Below, piece after piece: positions 37,804 through 49,095 of a stretch of DNA of 60,000 nt; position 1 is the stretch's first letter; each line of letters opens with the position of its first letter. The stretch covers positions 3,448,501-3,508,500 of the forward strand of contig NC_134028.1 in assembly GCF_964204645.1 (NCBI RefSeq), given 5' to 3'. The notes below the pieces were generated by a model. The model saw nothing but the letters and a program-made list of their open reading frames with translations, was not told where the DNA came from and searched no databases. The translations under genes were made by a program, and so were the position numbers. Source of the DNA: Tubulanus polymorphus. Taxonomy: Eukaryota; Nemertea; Palaeonemertea; Tubulaniformes; Tubulanidae.

Positions 37804-39718
37804 AAAAATATCTATCAATGCTTTAACCCCTCACACAAATATATCTGTTAGTCACATGCTGTACCCAACATTCACTGTACCCAACGCGTTATTTAAACCT
37901 TATCCCGCTGTGTCGCTCAATCGAACCGGGTTTGCGAGTTAAAGTTATCGTCCAAGGTTTTATTTTGCTCGATGGCAAGTCCTCAATGATTCAGAAGATA
38001 AGACGGTCTCTTGACATCAATAATTCAACTGCATAAAAAACGTGGTAAGAAGTGACTACAAATCGAAGTCGGTATACGTCACTATAGTACCCCCCTGATG
38101 GCGAAGAGCTTTAAGACATGGCGCGCCGCCGCTGCTGCCACCAGCAACGAATATGAGAATATGTGCCTCGAATTTTATCCCGTTCTTAGGCGAATGTATA
38201 TCAATAACTGTCGTTGGTATGAGGAGTCTGGGAAGTCTCCCGCTGTCGTTAATGGTAATATATCGAGCCCATGTGCCACCGATATTGCGTCAGCGGAAAA
38301 AGAAATGTGAACCCCACGGACCAGAAGTGATATACGTGATCCACGACTTGCGTCATGGCGCCTGCTGCAAAATGCGCTGCCGGACCTGCGACATTTATAG
38401 ATATATTGTATGCGACAACGATGATCCGGACCTAAACAGCTCGTTAATTGGGAGTTAAAGAATGTCATCACTCAAAGTCAATGGACGGCCCATAGAAGCA
38501 ACTCCATACTGCATAAGAGTGCGGTTTTCTCCTAACCTAGAATCCATGGTCAATCGCCTGTCTTATCTTTCTTCCAAATGAGACGGCTTTGCTATCAACA
38601 GCAGCCATTTTTTACATTTTCGATAATGGGCATAATAATGTTTTGCCATGGAATGGTGATTCGGCGATATCTCTTCCGAACGACAAGCTACACGTCGAGA
38701 TGTGGTCTTTCACGGTTTTCGATGATGGATTTGTATTATTGTCATGTATCCGCTGATTTTAGCCTGTCCTTGCCTTAAACAGCTCTTATTGCTGCACCAT
38801 TAAGTATAGCCCGGATTTAGTGTTATTGCTTTTCGAGACGTGTCGGGTTTCCGGCATTTTGACAGCTGGACTAATGTCTCCAGACATCGCCATATATTTG
38901 CACATGATCTCTTAATTGTGTACGATGCGTATATACACACACCCGCGCAAGTTTTTAGTGATATCTCCACCGCGGGAGGACATTGCTGAATGAAATAAGG
39001 CACGTCAGCTCGGCGGTTAGATTATTTTTTATGATTTTATTTTTGAAAGTCATTTAATTCGCGAACTTGGTCGACTATTACACCAGACATCATACTATAA
39101 AGGCTGAAATGATGGCAATCGACTAAAGCATTTTAACGGTTACGGATATTCCAACGCATTAAACCAATGAAGATTGATAAACAGGACTTCTTTTCCTTGC
39201 GACGTCTTCTATCTAGTTTCGTGCATCGGATAACAATATTTCCATTATGTCGATCCTTATGGACCACGGAAAATTGCCTCCGAGACGTTTGGTCTCTAAC
39301 CATATCTTAACGAGAGTATTTTATGTGTATATGTTATATATCTATGGTATAAGATGATAAACAGCCATTTAAGCGACAAATCGGTAAGTGTTTTTGTATC
39401 GAGTCCGTATCGAATATACGAAACGTGATTTGGGAACGACAACCTGTTGGTAGATTTAATGGTTTAATGCAAAGACCATGTCCTGGTGATAACAGTTTCC
39501 CAGAAGCAGAAGAGTAATGTGGACGCCCACCAGACAGAGAGACCTTATCTGGTGACGCAAATAATGAAAATGTAATTTCTCTACAATTTGACCTGATTGG
39601 TCATTCCTGTCAGTTGCAGCGCAGGGCATGTTCGGATGTAGCCACCCATGGACGTATAAACTAAACTAGACATTAGGTCCATTTTTTATGATTATTTTTT
39701 TTAACACCCTTAACCCGC
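37804..39718. other. Intergenic with overlapping short ORFs
   Basis: The 38098-38470 interval is open in three frames (70, 101 and 98 codons) and GC-richer than its surroundings. No domain, splice pair or polyadenylation signal lets one choose between the frames. Confidence 0.3.
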
Positions 39719-39719
39719 T

Positions 39720-39866
39720 AAGCGCCACGCAGGGCATTAAAAGCGGGCTCGGTGTTTCTTTTTCCCAATGGGGGAGAGACCAGAGAAGAACCTTCGACCA
39801 AGAAACCCTGGATTGACGAGACCAGTGACCGGCGGCTTAAACCACTCGGCCACTGCGCCTCTCTGG
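39720..39866 (-). repeat. tRNA-derived SINE (Leu/Ser-like head)
   Basis: On the minus strand the head reads GGCGCAGTGGCCGAGTGGTT, an excellent class II tRNA A box with its 5' flank. About 50 nt later GGTCGAAGGTTC is a changed B box. The remainder is unrelated to a tRNA. Length and structure fit a short SINE. The three overlapping short ORFs across it are artefacts. Confidence 0.65.
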
Positions 39867-41090
39867 TCCATCGAAATGACCTTAGTGCTGCATAGTGGAT
39901 TATGTACAAATGCATACATGCGTCATAAAGTATATATCTATTTATACTTGTGGCGTCTTGTCGCATGTAAAATCGTTGATTAGCCCGCGATCAGTGACGC
40001 CATTGAATGTGATAGCAGACAGTAATGTCTGCCAAGGGGACAATTACACACTTACCAATTATAAGTGGTACATGCAATAGCTCTCGTTAACGAACATATA
40101 CGCACTATTTTCTTCATTATTGTGTCGTAAAAGCGGGGCGAATCTCACACGCGTCCCGAATCTAAACATCCAAATTCAGTTTGAAAGTTGATACGATAAA
40201 CCGCCCTATTTCATTATCTAAGTTGATACATCGATTACAGTAACTGAAGTAAGATAACCAGAATGTATAGGTGCGGATGTATTTTTCTCATATCGCATTA
40301 ACAGACGGTCACCATTTCCAGCGGTGGTCGGAAAAGCATTCCAAAAGCCCTTCGTCACTTTTTGGTGTACCTCCTTAGTCTCGTAAATATTTCATTCACT
40401 GGAACCTCGTGAATACACGCTATTTCCCGCCTATCGTTGTTTACGACGCCCGCCGGAAACAATCGATCACCGTGCTCGGCATTCATCGGAAAAACGTGCG
40501 AGAATCCATCACTTCGCTTGTACGACCTTACCGGGCAATATCCAATGCACAAAAATCGATGTAGCGGGATTTCTGTCCGATCTTTCCATTAACGGGAATA
40601 AACCCTTGTGACAGATGAACGTACGCACATATTCGTTCTAATGTCCCTATGTCAGGGTCGGTTGAAGTTCAATGATTTGACAAGGCAGACAGCATATCCA
40701 TTTTGATTTCATCAACGCTTAAGTAAAAGTAATAAGGGTTGCGGAATTGCGAGGGACTCTAAAACAGTCAGGATATCAGCATGGATCACCAGTTCATTTG
40801 TGACGCTCGTCAGACTAGGTGTGATGTCCGAGAATTGCTTGGCAATAATAGCTGCTCGATATTGTGGCTGTATGATTAAACACCTCTTGTGGTTTCAAAT
40901 GACCGCTGCGAAAACTAAGCACCTAATGAATTATGTATTGGGCAGCAGTCTGACAATTATTAGGTGAGGAAAAGTAATGCATTTTGCGTCTAGCTTATAA
41001 TACCTGTGTCCGGGGAAGTAAATAACCAAAATCATAAAACGATACATTGACAATGGTTTGAAAGAACAAGCGAATGACTCGATGATTACG
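39867..41090. other. Intergenic, no clear gene
   Basis: No repeats or coding regions recognised. Confidence 0.4.
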
Positions 41091-41097
41091 TAAACGA

Positions 41098-41128
41098 TGG
41101 ACTCTAAATGGATGTTTTAGAGTCCATA
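41098..41128. repeat. Short hairpin inside direct repeats
   Basis: ATGGACTCTAAA and TTTAGAGTCCAT are perfect 12-bp inverted copies around a 7-bp loop, and ACGTAAAC occurs immediately on both sides. The stem is too short for a normal microRNA precursor. It may be a tiny insertion with a target duplication. Confidence 0.6.
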
Positions 41129-41136
41129 CGTAAACC

Positions 41137-43255
41137 AACGAGCCCACTGCCTTATTTACGAAGCACGGACCTTGTAGCTTAAAAAACCCCGTGGATGTCA
41201 TTAAGCTTTCTATAAGGTAAACGCGATGACCAACTCCCGACATTTTTCCGCGACGTGAGCCAGTTCCTTAAACGTCTTGATCGCGCGATTGATTTATGTA
41301 AACACTGTCTTCCAGAGAGACCCGTTAATGGTCTAACACACGTTCGGAAGATTACCTCGGCCCCGGGAAAGCCTATCACGCCATTGTATAATGGATATTG
41401 CGGCTCCAGGGAACTAAATTGGTGACGAGTATGACGTGGCACATCGTCGATCGTGTGAAATGTGGCGGTGGTTTTAACCGGTCCTTTTGATGTAATATGA
41501 ACGCGGTGCGCTAATGTGCGCAAATACCAAAAACCTCCAACTACAAAATTAAAACGAGATGTAGCAATGGTAGAGTTTGGAAGACATCAAATGCTGACAG
41601 AGACGTGAGCAGTTCCGCTTTCATTCCCGCCATTAGCCATCATGTTTACGTTTATGATGACAAAATGCGATGAATCTTTGTTTTACTTCCAGATTTAACT
41701 GAACACTTCTTTAGGGAAATCAATATTTATACATTTGATGTAAATATCTATCAGGCTGCATATTTTCATTTCTACATAATTAGCAATATGTTATGTATCT
41801 GGATCCGACGAGTCATTACACGTATAATGCTTTGCACGTGTAAAGCACATGAATTCGAACCGTCGAGCTTTTGTAACTTTTGTGAAGCTCTCTTCGTTAG
41901 ACCATGTACCGTAAATAACAAAATGCCAAAGAAGATTGATGATCCAAATGGGATGACGCCAATTATGAATTCGTAATTGGACGGTGAATGGTGGAAGAAA
42001 ACAACAACAGTGTTGTACACGGCGACAGCGCGGTGTCGTTATGTCGTTGTGAATTCAGGACTTAATCATGTAAATCCCCGTTTGTATTTGGTAATCTGTT
42101 TATTCTTCGCTTCAACGTATTTCTATGAGATAAATGATTTTTCAAGAATCTCTTCGATGGTGATTGAAAAAATGGAAACATTTTCTGAATTGCGTCACGT
42201 GCGCCATTATTGATTAGACGAACGACCGTCCGGCGGAAAACATCGATCATTCATTGTTTGGTATTTATCGTCAGAAAAAAAACCTTACATCTCTCACCAT
42301 CAACATTCAATAGCTATTCTTGTTCTTGGTGATGAATTTAAAGTAGGGGATGTGACTGTCACAAATAACAACACTCTTATCACGAACAACGTTTTATCCG
42401 GGTTTTCCGGAACGAATTGTTTTAACTCTATACTAAAAGCGTAATTTGATTCTTCGGCGACGAACTAAAGTATAAAATCAATTGTCGAGCCTATTTCATC
42501 TTGTCAACAAGGGGCTAAAACATCGGAAACGAAATAGACTACGAATGATGATTATGAACGCGAAGAGTGCGCGTACAGCTCGCTCGTAACTTCACAGCAC
42601 CTCGACGGAAAATTCAAGTCACGTCAAACAAGTCGCCGGAGCGAACATCGAACATATCGGTTCAGCAAGACGATACAAATCAGGTATCCATCGAACTATT
42701 TATATCCGGTAATCTATAATACACGTCTTTCTTACTGAAAAGTACGTCATCGAGCTGTATCGATAAAGCGTTTCTGAAGTAAACAAGTCGACAAGTCGGC
42801 ATGTATTGATGATCGTTCAGGGCTTTTGACGGAAAACAGTATTCGGTGTATAGTTGAATGGTCACCGTACTGAGGTAGTTCTTACGAGCTGAATGCGAGA
42901 TTCATCGCAGCTCGAGCGATGATCAGCTTCATTACAGCAAACACTGATTCTTCTCCAGAATCGCTGAAAACTGACTGTTTCATTAAGACGCCCGTTACTC
43001 ATTAAGTGAAATTTGGGTTGACTCGCAGAAGAGACCGTATAACTATGGTATAGTACATCGCCCATTTTTGTACATATTGTAATGTTTGCAGATCATTTTG
43101 AAAAATCACCTCGGAATACCGATGACCTCCGTTCGTACTTTCCCAAAGACGAGAACAATGCCTCTAGAATACATGGTTGTGTTCATGTCGTGCTTTTATC
43201 TAATGTGCTGAAATTTTTCGATTGACCTTTTATCGAATGTTATCCACGACCATCG
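41137..43255. other. Intergenic, no clear gene
   Basis: Short ORFs on both strands (for example 41179-41523 minus, 41977-42213 plus) have no supporting signals. Confidence 0.4.
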
Positions 43256-43261
43256 CCTATG

Positions 43262-43505
43262 TATGGTGGCTGATAAGGGCCATAGTGTAAAATTCCTGGT
43301 ATGTAAATGAGGGCGCCAGAACGCCAGAACGCCAAATCGAAAAAAAACGTCCAATTTCTGAATTTTCTTTGAAACGGAATTTTCTTTGTTTTGGCGCGCC
43401 AAAACGAACTTTCAGAGAAAATTGAACGGTTTTTTCGTTCTGGCGTTCTGGCGCCCTCATTTACATACCAGGAATTTTACGCTATGGCCCTTATCAGCCA
43501 CCATA
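43262..43505. mobile_element. Fully palindromic MITE, 244 bp
   Basis: The two halves are inverse copies centred on TTTTGGCGCGCCAAAA at about 43398. The outer about 75 bp of each arm are nearly identical and the inner parts are diverged by small indels. Ends are TATGGTGGCTGATAAGGGCC and its inverse. CCTATG occurs directly on both sides (43256-43261 and 43506-43511) as a likely target duplication; a TA duplication is the alternative reading. Each arm carries the tandem GGCGTTCT motif. No protein is encoded. Confidence 0.8.
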
Positions 43506-43849
43506 CCTATGGCCTATTCTGCAATGAAGTAGACATTTTGTAAAAATTGATGTTGCAGCCAGTGTTTGGACCCGATGAAAGAGCCGTGTAAGCAGATATC
43601 TGCATATCGTCTCGGATCACATTCTTTCTCGTAAACTACACTCCTACACAACAGACCCGCCATTGCGACGCATTAAATGATTTATTACCACCGACGGAGG
43701 GTGAAAAGCCGTAAAGAATTGACCTTCTATTTCTGTTCGTTAAACCATATTGGATTTACAACTTGTCGCCAGAATCTTGGTCTCGTTTTTTCTCAGAAGC
43801 TATTCGTGGCCAAGCGAGTGTTTTACACAGGGTGAACATCGGTTAACGG

Positions 43850-43948
43850 AGTTAGTCGAACTAAGTGAAACACAACGACAGTTACCAACACGGGATTGAA
43901 CAGGGTCGCTGTAGCTTGGACCTATTTCCAAGATGGTCGACACTGTGA
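43850..43948. repeat. Dispersed repeat, copy A (partner at 56783)
   Basis: Shares with 56783-56910 the ordered blocks CGAACTAAGTGAAAC, CACGGGATT, TCGCTGTA and TCCAAGATGG(T/C)CGACA, in the same orientation. Similarity is clearly above background but broken by indels. No coding frame is conserved, so an old mobile element is the likeliest source. Confidence 0.65.
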
Positions 43949-44384
43949 AATGCGTTACGACCGAACTAAAGTGCCTTCGGTTATTGTTTCAACATCTAGC
44001 CGAAGTTCGCCCTGTTTTTCGTTGCGGACGCTTCTCTTCGTGGGGTAGTTCGTCCGTACACGCAGAAAATATGTCTGATATGCCAAGTAAATTGTATAAT
44101 TACATCGTTTAAAAGACTTATTTACCGCAGCGAGACCTTTGTACACACATGTACCGACGGCAGACGTACAAAAATTAATGTGTCTTCGCAACGAAAACAT
44201 TAGTGCATCGGTAATAAACCGACGACATGGAGAGAGACGAAATGTTTTATTAATGGCGCGCATGATACAACAGCAAGATGCACCAGATTAAATTCACACG
44301 GCTGAGATACACAACGGGCGCTCCGGTACCGGCCAACCGAATATTCCACTCCGTTCTGCTCTGCGATGGATGGATAGAACCCGT

Positions 44385-44455
44385 GTCATCCATCCTCCAT
44401 CGGCAGGGAATTCGAACCTGATGGCTGCATCGCTAGACCCAGCCACGCCACGGCC
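44385..44455 (-). repeat. tRNA-derived SINE head, minus strand
   Basis: On the minus strand GGCCGTGGCGTGGCTGGG (A-box region) is followed by TCTAGCGATGCAGCCATCA, then the B box GGTTCGAATTCC and CTGCCGATGGAGGATGG. A second, plus-strand head of the same family begins right beside it, so the two are arranged head to head. Its body runs left into the GATGGATGG-rich stretch around 44360-44395. Confidence 0.6.
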
Positions 44456-44512
44456 GTATCAGTCTCGCGATGCCATCGGGTTCTGGAATCCTAGCCGAGG
44501 GAGGACGGTGTC
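44446..44512 (+). repeat. tRNA-derived SINE head, plus strand
   Basis: GCCACGGCCGTATCA, then GTCTCGCGATGCCATCG, the B box GGTTCTGGAATCC with a small change, and TAGCCGAGGGAGGACGG. It is related to the head at 23481 and, in inverse orientation, to its neighbour at 44385. Confidence 0.6.
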
Positions 44513-46311
44513 GACACACACGACACTTTCCGAGGTAAATCGACTGTAAGATGCAATCAATCGAACACACTTCCCCGGACGAAATACGTGTTTCGTTGAG
44601 CGACGAGAGTCTCAGAATTGAAAATATTTACATCAGTGATCGCTGAAATACCCACACTATTTCTTTACGGTTAGATCATGGACGTACTAACTAGATTATA
44701 CGTCCATGGATAGATCGAGTTCAGTAAAACTCATCGTCTGCGCGCGTATCACTCAAAATAACAAAATAATCAAAGATGGATTTTGTTTGTTTTTTTTTCT
44801 CCCTAGTTCATACAGGTAGATACGTGCGTACGTACACCGTCGACAACGGAAGATAATTTTTGCCCAGACAGATTCAATTATCAACGTCGAATGTTGGTTA
44901 TTTGATATTTTAGTAAGAATAATTGCGAATCAATTTACGTACACTGGATACAGAACGAACGAGCAAAGACGACTGCATACGATGTAATGAAATAAAGCCA
45001 TATACATTTCGAGTTGAGTTTGTATTCTTTGAGATAGTGTCTTCTGAAATAATGCAATCGGAGGAAATTCTATGATTTTGGAAAATATATTTTGTCCACG
45101 CATCTATTCACTTATTTTGCAGTTTTCACTCAATTAATCATTCAAAAAAATAATCAATTACTATAGCGTCACTTCTTGAAAGGAAATACAGCCTTCAGAA
45201 TCATTATACCTCGTTGTTGTTTATTTTTGCTGGCCTTTTATCTAATCGGGAAAGCGGACATACGGGTCTCTAGGATGGCCAGCGAATTTTAGAAAAACAA
45301 CGTCGTCCTGTCACTGGGATCGGTGACTTCCGGTGACCGTGAACTCATAATAGCGACATTGACACATATATATCCATCTGATAAACAACAATTTTCAAAG
45401 ATGGTTTTTTCAGATCAGGAAAAGGCCACGGCAATCTATATAATGACAAAATTATCCCCGAAGGCGATTGGTATCAATTTACATACAGAAGAAAGCTCAT
45501 TTTTTCTCCATTAACATTCATTTAATACATATTACGGGATACTATCGTCTAGTTTGCTTTCTCGAGGCTCGACCAAGAGATGTGCTAACCGTGTACGTGT
45601 CGAGACGCCTCATCCATGCGCTATCATCCGTTTGTCCTATTACACTGCGACTTCTATTTACATAACGTCTTTGATCCGATCTCTTGCGGCAGTAATTAAT
45701 TTTCAGCAATCGGCATAATCGAGTCCGAATTTATAATCAAATTATACGACTGCTCAGTCGCGTTCAAAGATAATGATAAGAACACGGAAAAAATCAATGG
45801 GAGATGGTTTTTTACAGATCGTCACTAATGCGGCATTTGATCATCTGAAATCAAACTAATAGGAATTTCTATCTTTATATGACGCGTAAAGGAAAAATTC
45901 ATTTGATGAGCGTTTTATCTTGTTTTCAGCGCTGGCAGAAGCATCTGATCAACGTTTAAATGTTTCGCGCTCTTTCTTACAATTGGAAATAGTTTAAGAT
46001 TCCAAAACATTGTTGTTTTAAGCATTTCGAGAAATCCTTCCCTCAATGAATAGTAGGGATCTTGTTTCCCGGATTTGCCATGTCAAAATACAATAATAAC
46101 CTCCTTTAATTGACTTGACTGTTGTGAGTCTTTGTCACATGGGATGACTCTTTCTATTCTGGACCTGATTCTTCTATTCACCGACTTGTCTGAATGTTTG
46201 TCACATCGGGTGTTTTTAGAACGATCAATACATTCTCGCCGAGATTAATCAATCAATCACTGTTAATGGGTCGCGATCCAGATGTCATTTTGTCACCACG
46301 TCGACGTAAAT
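44513..46311. other. Intergenic, no clear gene
   Basis: Two strong acceptors (TTTTTTACAG at about 45817, CTTGTTTTCAG at about 45930) are each followed by fewer than 25 open codons; neither is called. ORFs at 45323-45665 have no supporting signals. Confidence 0.35.
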
Positions 46312-46384
46312 GCCTCCATAGCTCAGGGGTTAGAGCACTGGTCTTGTAAACCAGGGGTCGAGAGTTCAAATCTCTCTGGGGGCA
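46312..46384 (+). tRNA. tRNA-Thr (anticodon TGT)
   Basis: A complete 73-nt cloverleaf. GCCTCCA pairs with TGGGGGC (one G-U), A is the discriminator, GCTCAGGGGTTAGAGC is the D arm, CTGGT and ACCAG are the anticodon stem, TGT at 46365-46367 is the anticodon, and GAGAGTTCAAATCTCTC is the T arm. Both internal Pol III boxes are intact. A T-run about 15 bp downstream ends transcription. There is no intron. It belongs to the conserved animal tRNA-Thr(TGT) type and is very probably functional. Confidence 0.97.
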
Positions 46385-46397
46385 TCGTTGCCTTTGC

Positions 46398-46406
46398 ATT
46401 TTTTTC
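46398..46406 (+). terminator. Pol III terminator of tRNA-Thr
   Basis: T-run within 20 bp of the mature 3' end of the tRNA. Confidence 0.7.
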
Positions 46407-46653
46407 ATGAATATTGTAATTCATGTAATCCCAAATTCACTGAGCATATGGAGTTGGTTAGATTGAAGTGTAGTAAACTAGTTGATAAGAAGTCCACCAG
46501 CCAAACCGTCTCCTCATATCAATCGGTTTTTTCATACAAGTTTCTTTCATCTAGTTCAAATGTTGTATTTAATGGGACCTTTCTTTTTGGGTCAAGCTTT
46601 ATTCATTTATACGCATAATTGTTTATCATTCCAGCATCCAGGTGGGGAAAGTC

Positions 46654-46654
<1 letters not shown>

Positions 46655-46740
<86 letters not shown>
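46655..46740. repeat. (TA)n microsatellite, about 86 bp
   Basis: Uninterrupted TA repeat. The Tyr-Ile reading frames on both strands are artefacts. A short (GT)n tract follows at 46845-46857. Confidence 0.98.
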
Positions 46741-46742
<2 letters not shown>

Positions 46743-47089
46743 ATACTTTTTAACCGGTCGAAAAACTCGACTTAATTCGTGAAAAAAGAAACATCCTTCC
46801 GCTGGCGAACCGAGAAGCACGTGACATATGCAAGTTGGTAGCTGCGTGTGTGTGTGTACTAAACAAATGAAGATTAACTACTCGGTATAGACAACTCTGT
46901 GCTTCCTCTTGACAATTAAAGTCGCCGACAATTATTTATGACATTAAGTAGCGAAGTCTTGTCGTATAAACTGCGAGCTGTTATGCGTTTAGTTATGCGT
47001 ACGGAATACTGCGCATAGATGCGACTCAGCGCTTCACGCGGTCGTTGCTGATGCAGGCTTCAGCTTGTTTCTATGTTGTTGTGTTATAG

Positions 47090-47357
47090 ATCTGGATCAA
47101 AATCTTTCAGAATTCCTGCCGATGTCCGATATAAAAATGAGTGCCATACACGGAGCACTGCCGCAAAATATATAGAAAACATTTGGAGAAATTCGTTTTT
47201 GATTAGCGATGATGTCAATAATGATAATGATAAATCGGGAAATTTTAGATGTATGGAACGTAAACTAACTAAACTAATAGATTCTATCATCAACCTCGGC
47301 GGCGGTGGACGTTTGGAAAATGAATACGTCGATATGTTCGCGTTCGCGTTCGTATGA
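47090..47357 (+). CDS. Terminal exon of an unrecognised protein
   Basis: This is the best-supported unassigned exon. The acceptor is strong (TTTCTATGTTGTTGTGTTATAG). It is followed in phase 2 by 88 open codons of coding-like usage, TGA at 47355-47357, and an AATAAA at 47397-47402, 40 bp after the stop. The peptide starts SGSKSFRIPADVRYKNECHT, continues AAKYIENIWRNSFLISDDVN, an Asn/Asp-rich patch, FRCMERKLTKLIDSIINL, and GGGGRLENEYVDMFAFAFV at the C-terminus. Two cysteines and two probable helices are visible. No family is recognised. Upstream exons on the plus strand were not found between the tRNA and this point, so the intron may be long. Confidence 0.6.
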
Positions 47358-47396
47358 AAATTGCAGGGATATCTGTCAGATTTCACGTTTTTGGTA

Positions 47397-47402
47397 AATA
47401 AA
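47397..47402 (+). terminator. Polyadenylation signal AATAAA
   Basis: Hexamer 40 bp after the stop codon of the terminal exon at 47090-47357. Confidence 0.5.
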
Positions 47403-48962
47403 AGGCGTCACGGTTTGACAAATTAAATGCCGTGGCTCGAGACAAGTCATTCAATCTGGTAATCCGACGACACGACAGGCGCGCTTTCTCAACCTACAAC
47501 TGAAATTAAGATCCGTCGTATAATAGAATTAATTTCTCGTTCAAACATCTCCGCGCAATCCTGACTAGTCGACCGGGGGCAACTCTAACCCCTTAATCCG
47601 AGCCACGTCAATCCAAATCTTCCGCTGCCGAATTCACCGGATGCACAACAAAATGGACGACGTCGTTACATTAGTCTGCTAGCGAAATCGCGTTAATCCG
47701 TTAATCCGTTACGAACGCGTTTTGATATACCGAATTAATCCTTATTAATCCGCGATGATAGGATACGTCGTGTAGTCGGATAGAAGTTTATACAGAGACC
47801 TAGTTTACATTTCGTCCGGCCTTCAGATTCCGAACCGGTTCAGCTAAATGGCGTTAGAGGACCCGTTTATTGCCAATCTTCTTCTCCATTAGAAATCTAC
47901 ATCGATGTTTTTGTACCGCGTCGATGAGGGAATTTCGAAAAGAAATAGATTGAATGGACAGGTCATTGCTGTAGAGAAAAATAAAATTTGAGAATTCGAA
48001 TTCGGAAAATTAAATTTCAAAGTACTGTGGCAATATATGCATTACGCGGCTTATTGCAAATTTGCCTCCTTATTCCAAACTCGATATTTCAATTAATTAA
48101 CTCGCGATCAAAATGAGAAACATGGCAACTTCCCCTTCGATGGGAGCGAAAGAGGAGAAGCTATTCGTAAAATCGAATCTTCGTTCAACCTCTCTATACG
48201 TATATGCTCCGAATGAACATATACATTTTCAGCATGGCTCAATAATATTCAGTGGACAAATTCTGATATAGCTGCTTCGTCACTTTCTATTGTATCTGTT
48301 TATATCTGACATGTCATCTCTATCACGCATATATTACGGACGTTCGTCCATCTTATCCGTGAATTTATACGGCGCGACGAGAGGTTTTCAGCAATATATA
48401 CCATGAGAGGCAAAAACGTGCCTGGAAATAAAACTGCCTTTTCCCGTCCAAAAGTATCATCGATGCCGACTATACTGAATCCACATGAGATCAACTGATG
48501 TTGCAGGATTTCGGTTATTTTCTTTTTCATAAAAATATCGTAGTATGATTTACCGTGTGGTAATCATTTGTTACGTAATCGAAATTCGATTCTTCAAGTA
48601 GAAGTAAGTTGATTCGTTACGATATTATAGGATAAGGATCGGTATCGAGCGAACGTGATATCAAAATCCGATACGTAATAGAAAGAAAAAGAAAGTTTCA
48701 ACAAGACAGATGTAATGGATACCCGAGCACCTCTTAAGTGCTGATTTTTATTCCCGTCACGGAAAACCTATCCTTGAATTACGTCTCGTTTTGTCAGTTG
48801 AAGTCATTTAATTCAGACGGTTTTTTCCAGTGAGGTGACTGTGCAGTGGTTCAGTTCGATATTTAACGAGTTTAGAAGTCAACTTCAGGATAAAAGTTTT
48901 ACAAATTTGCATTTTGCGCGTACTTGAAGCTAGTAACCAGTTCATGATTTAGAAATTAAGTT
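47403..48962. other. Intergenic, no clear gene
   Basis: TTAATCCG-type short repeats at 47695-47755. Nothing else is recognised. Confidence 0.4.
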
Positions 48963-49095
48963 GAATAAATACGAGACAAGTAGTACTATATAGGTTAACT
49001 CATTCACCTGATGAAGCTGCTATAAGAAGCGAAAGCTCGTGCGTCAAATAAAATAGTTAACCTTTGAAGTACTATTCGTCTCGTTGTACTTATTC
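48963..49095. mobile_element. Hairpin with hammerhead-like loop, Penelope-like element terminus
   Basis: The imperfect inverted arms 48963-49000 and 49055-49095 (inner part AGGTTAACT/AGTTAACCT exact) enclose a 54-bp loop. The loop holds CTGATGA (49008-49014), GAAA (49031-49034), a GC-TCGT-GC mini-stem and GTC (49043-49045). That is the element order of a minimal hammerhead, followed by AAATAAA as in the element at 24.9 kb. Position 15.2 is G rather than C, so the catalytic fold is imperfect. No reverse transcriptase is attached. Confidence 0.55.

Noticed and set aside
39718-39983. Four overlapping ORFs of 60-82 codons
   Set aside because: They all lie across the tRNA-derived SINE.
41098-41128. 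microRNA precursor
   Set aside because: The stem is only 12 bp, far below the length needed for processing.
46482-46820. ORFs with Tyr-Ile runs after tRNA-Thr
   Set aside because: Translations of the second (TA)n microsatellite.
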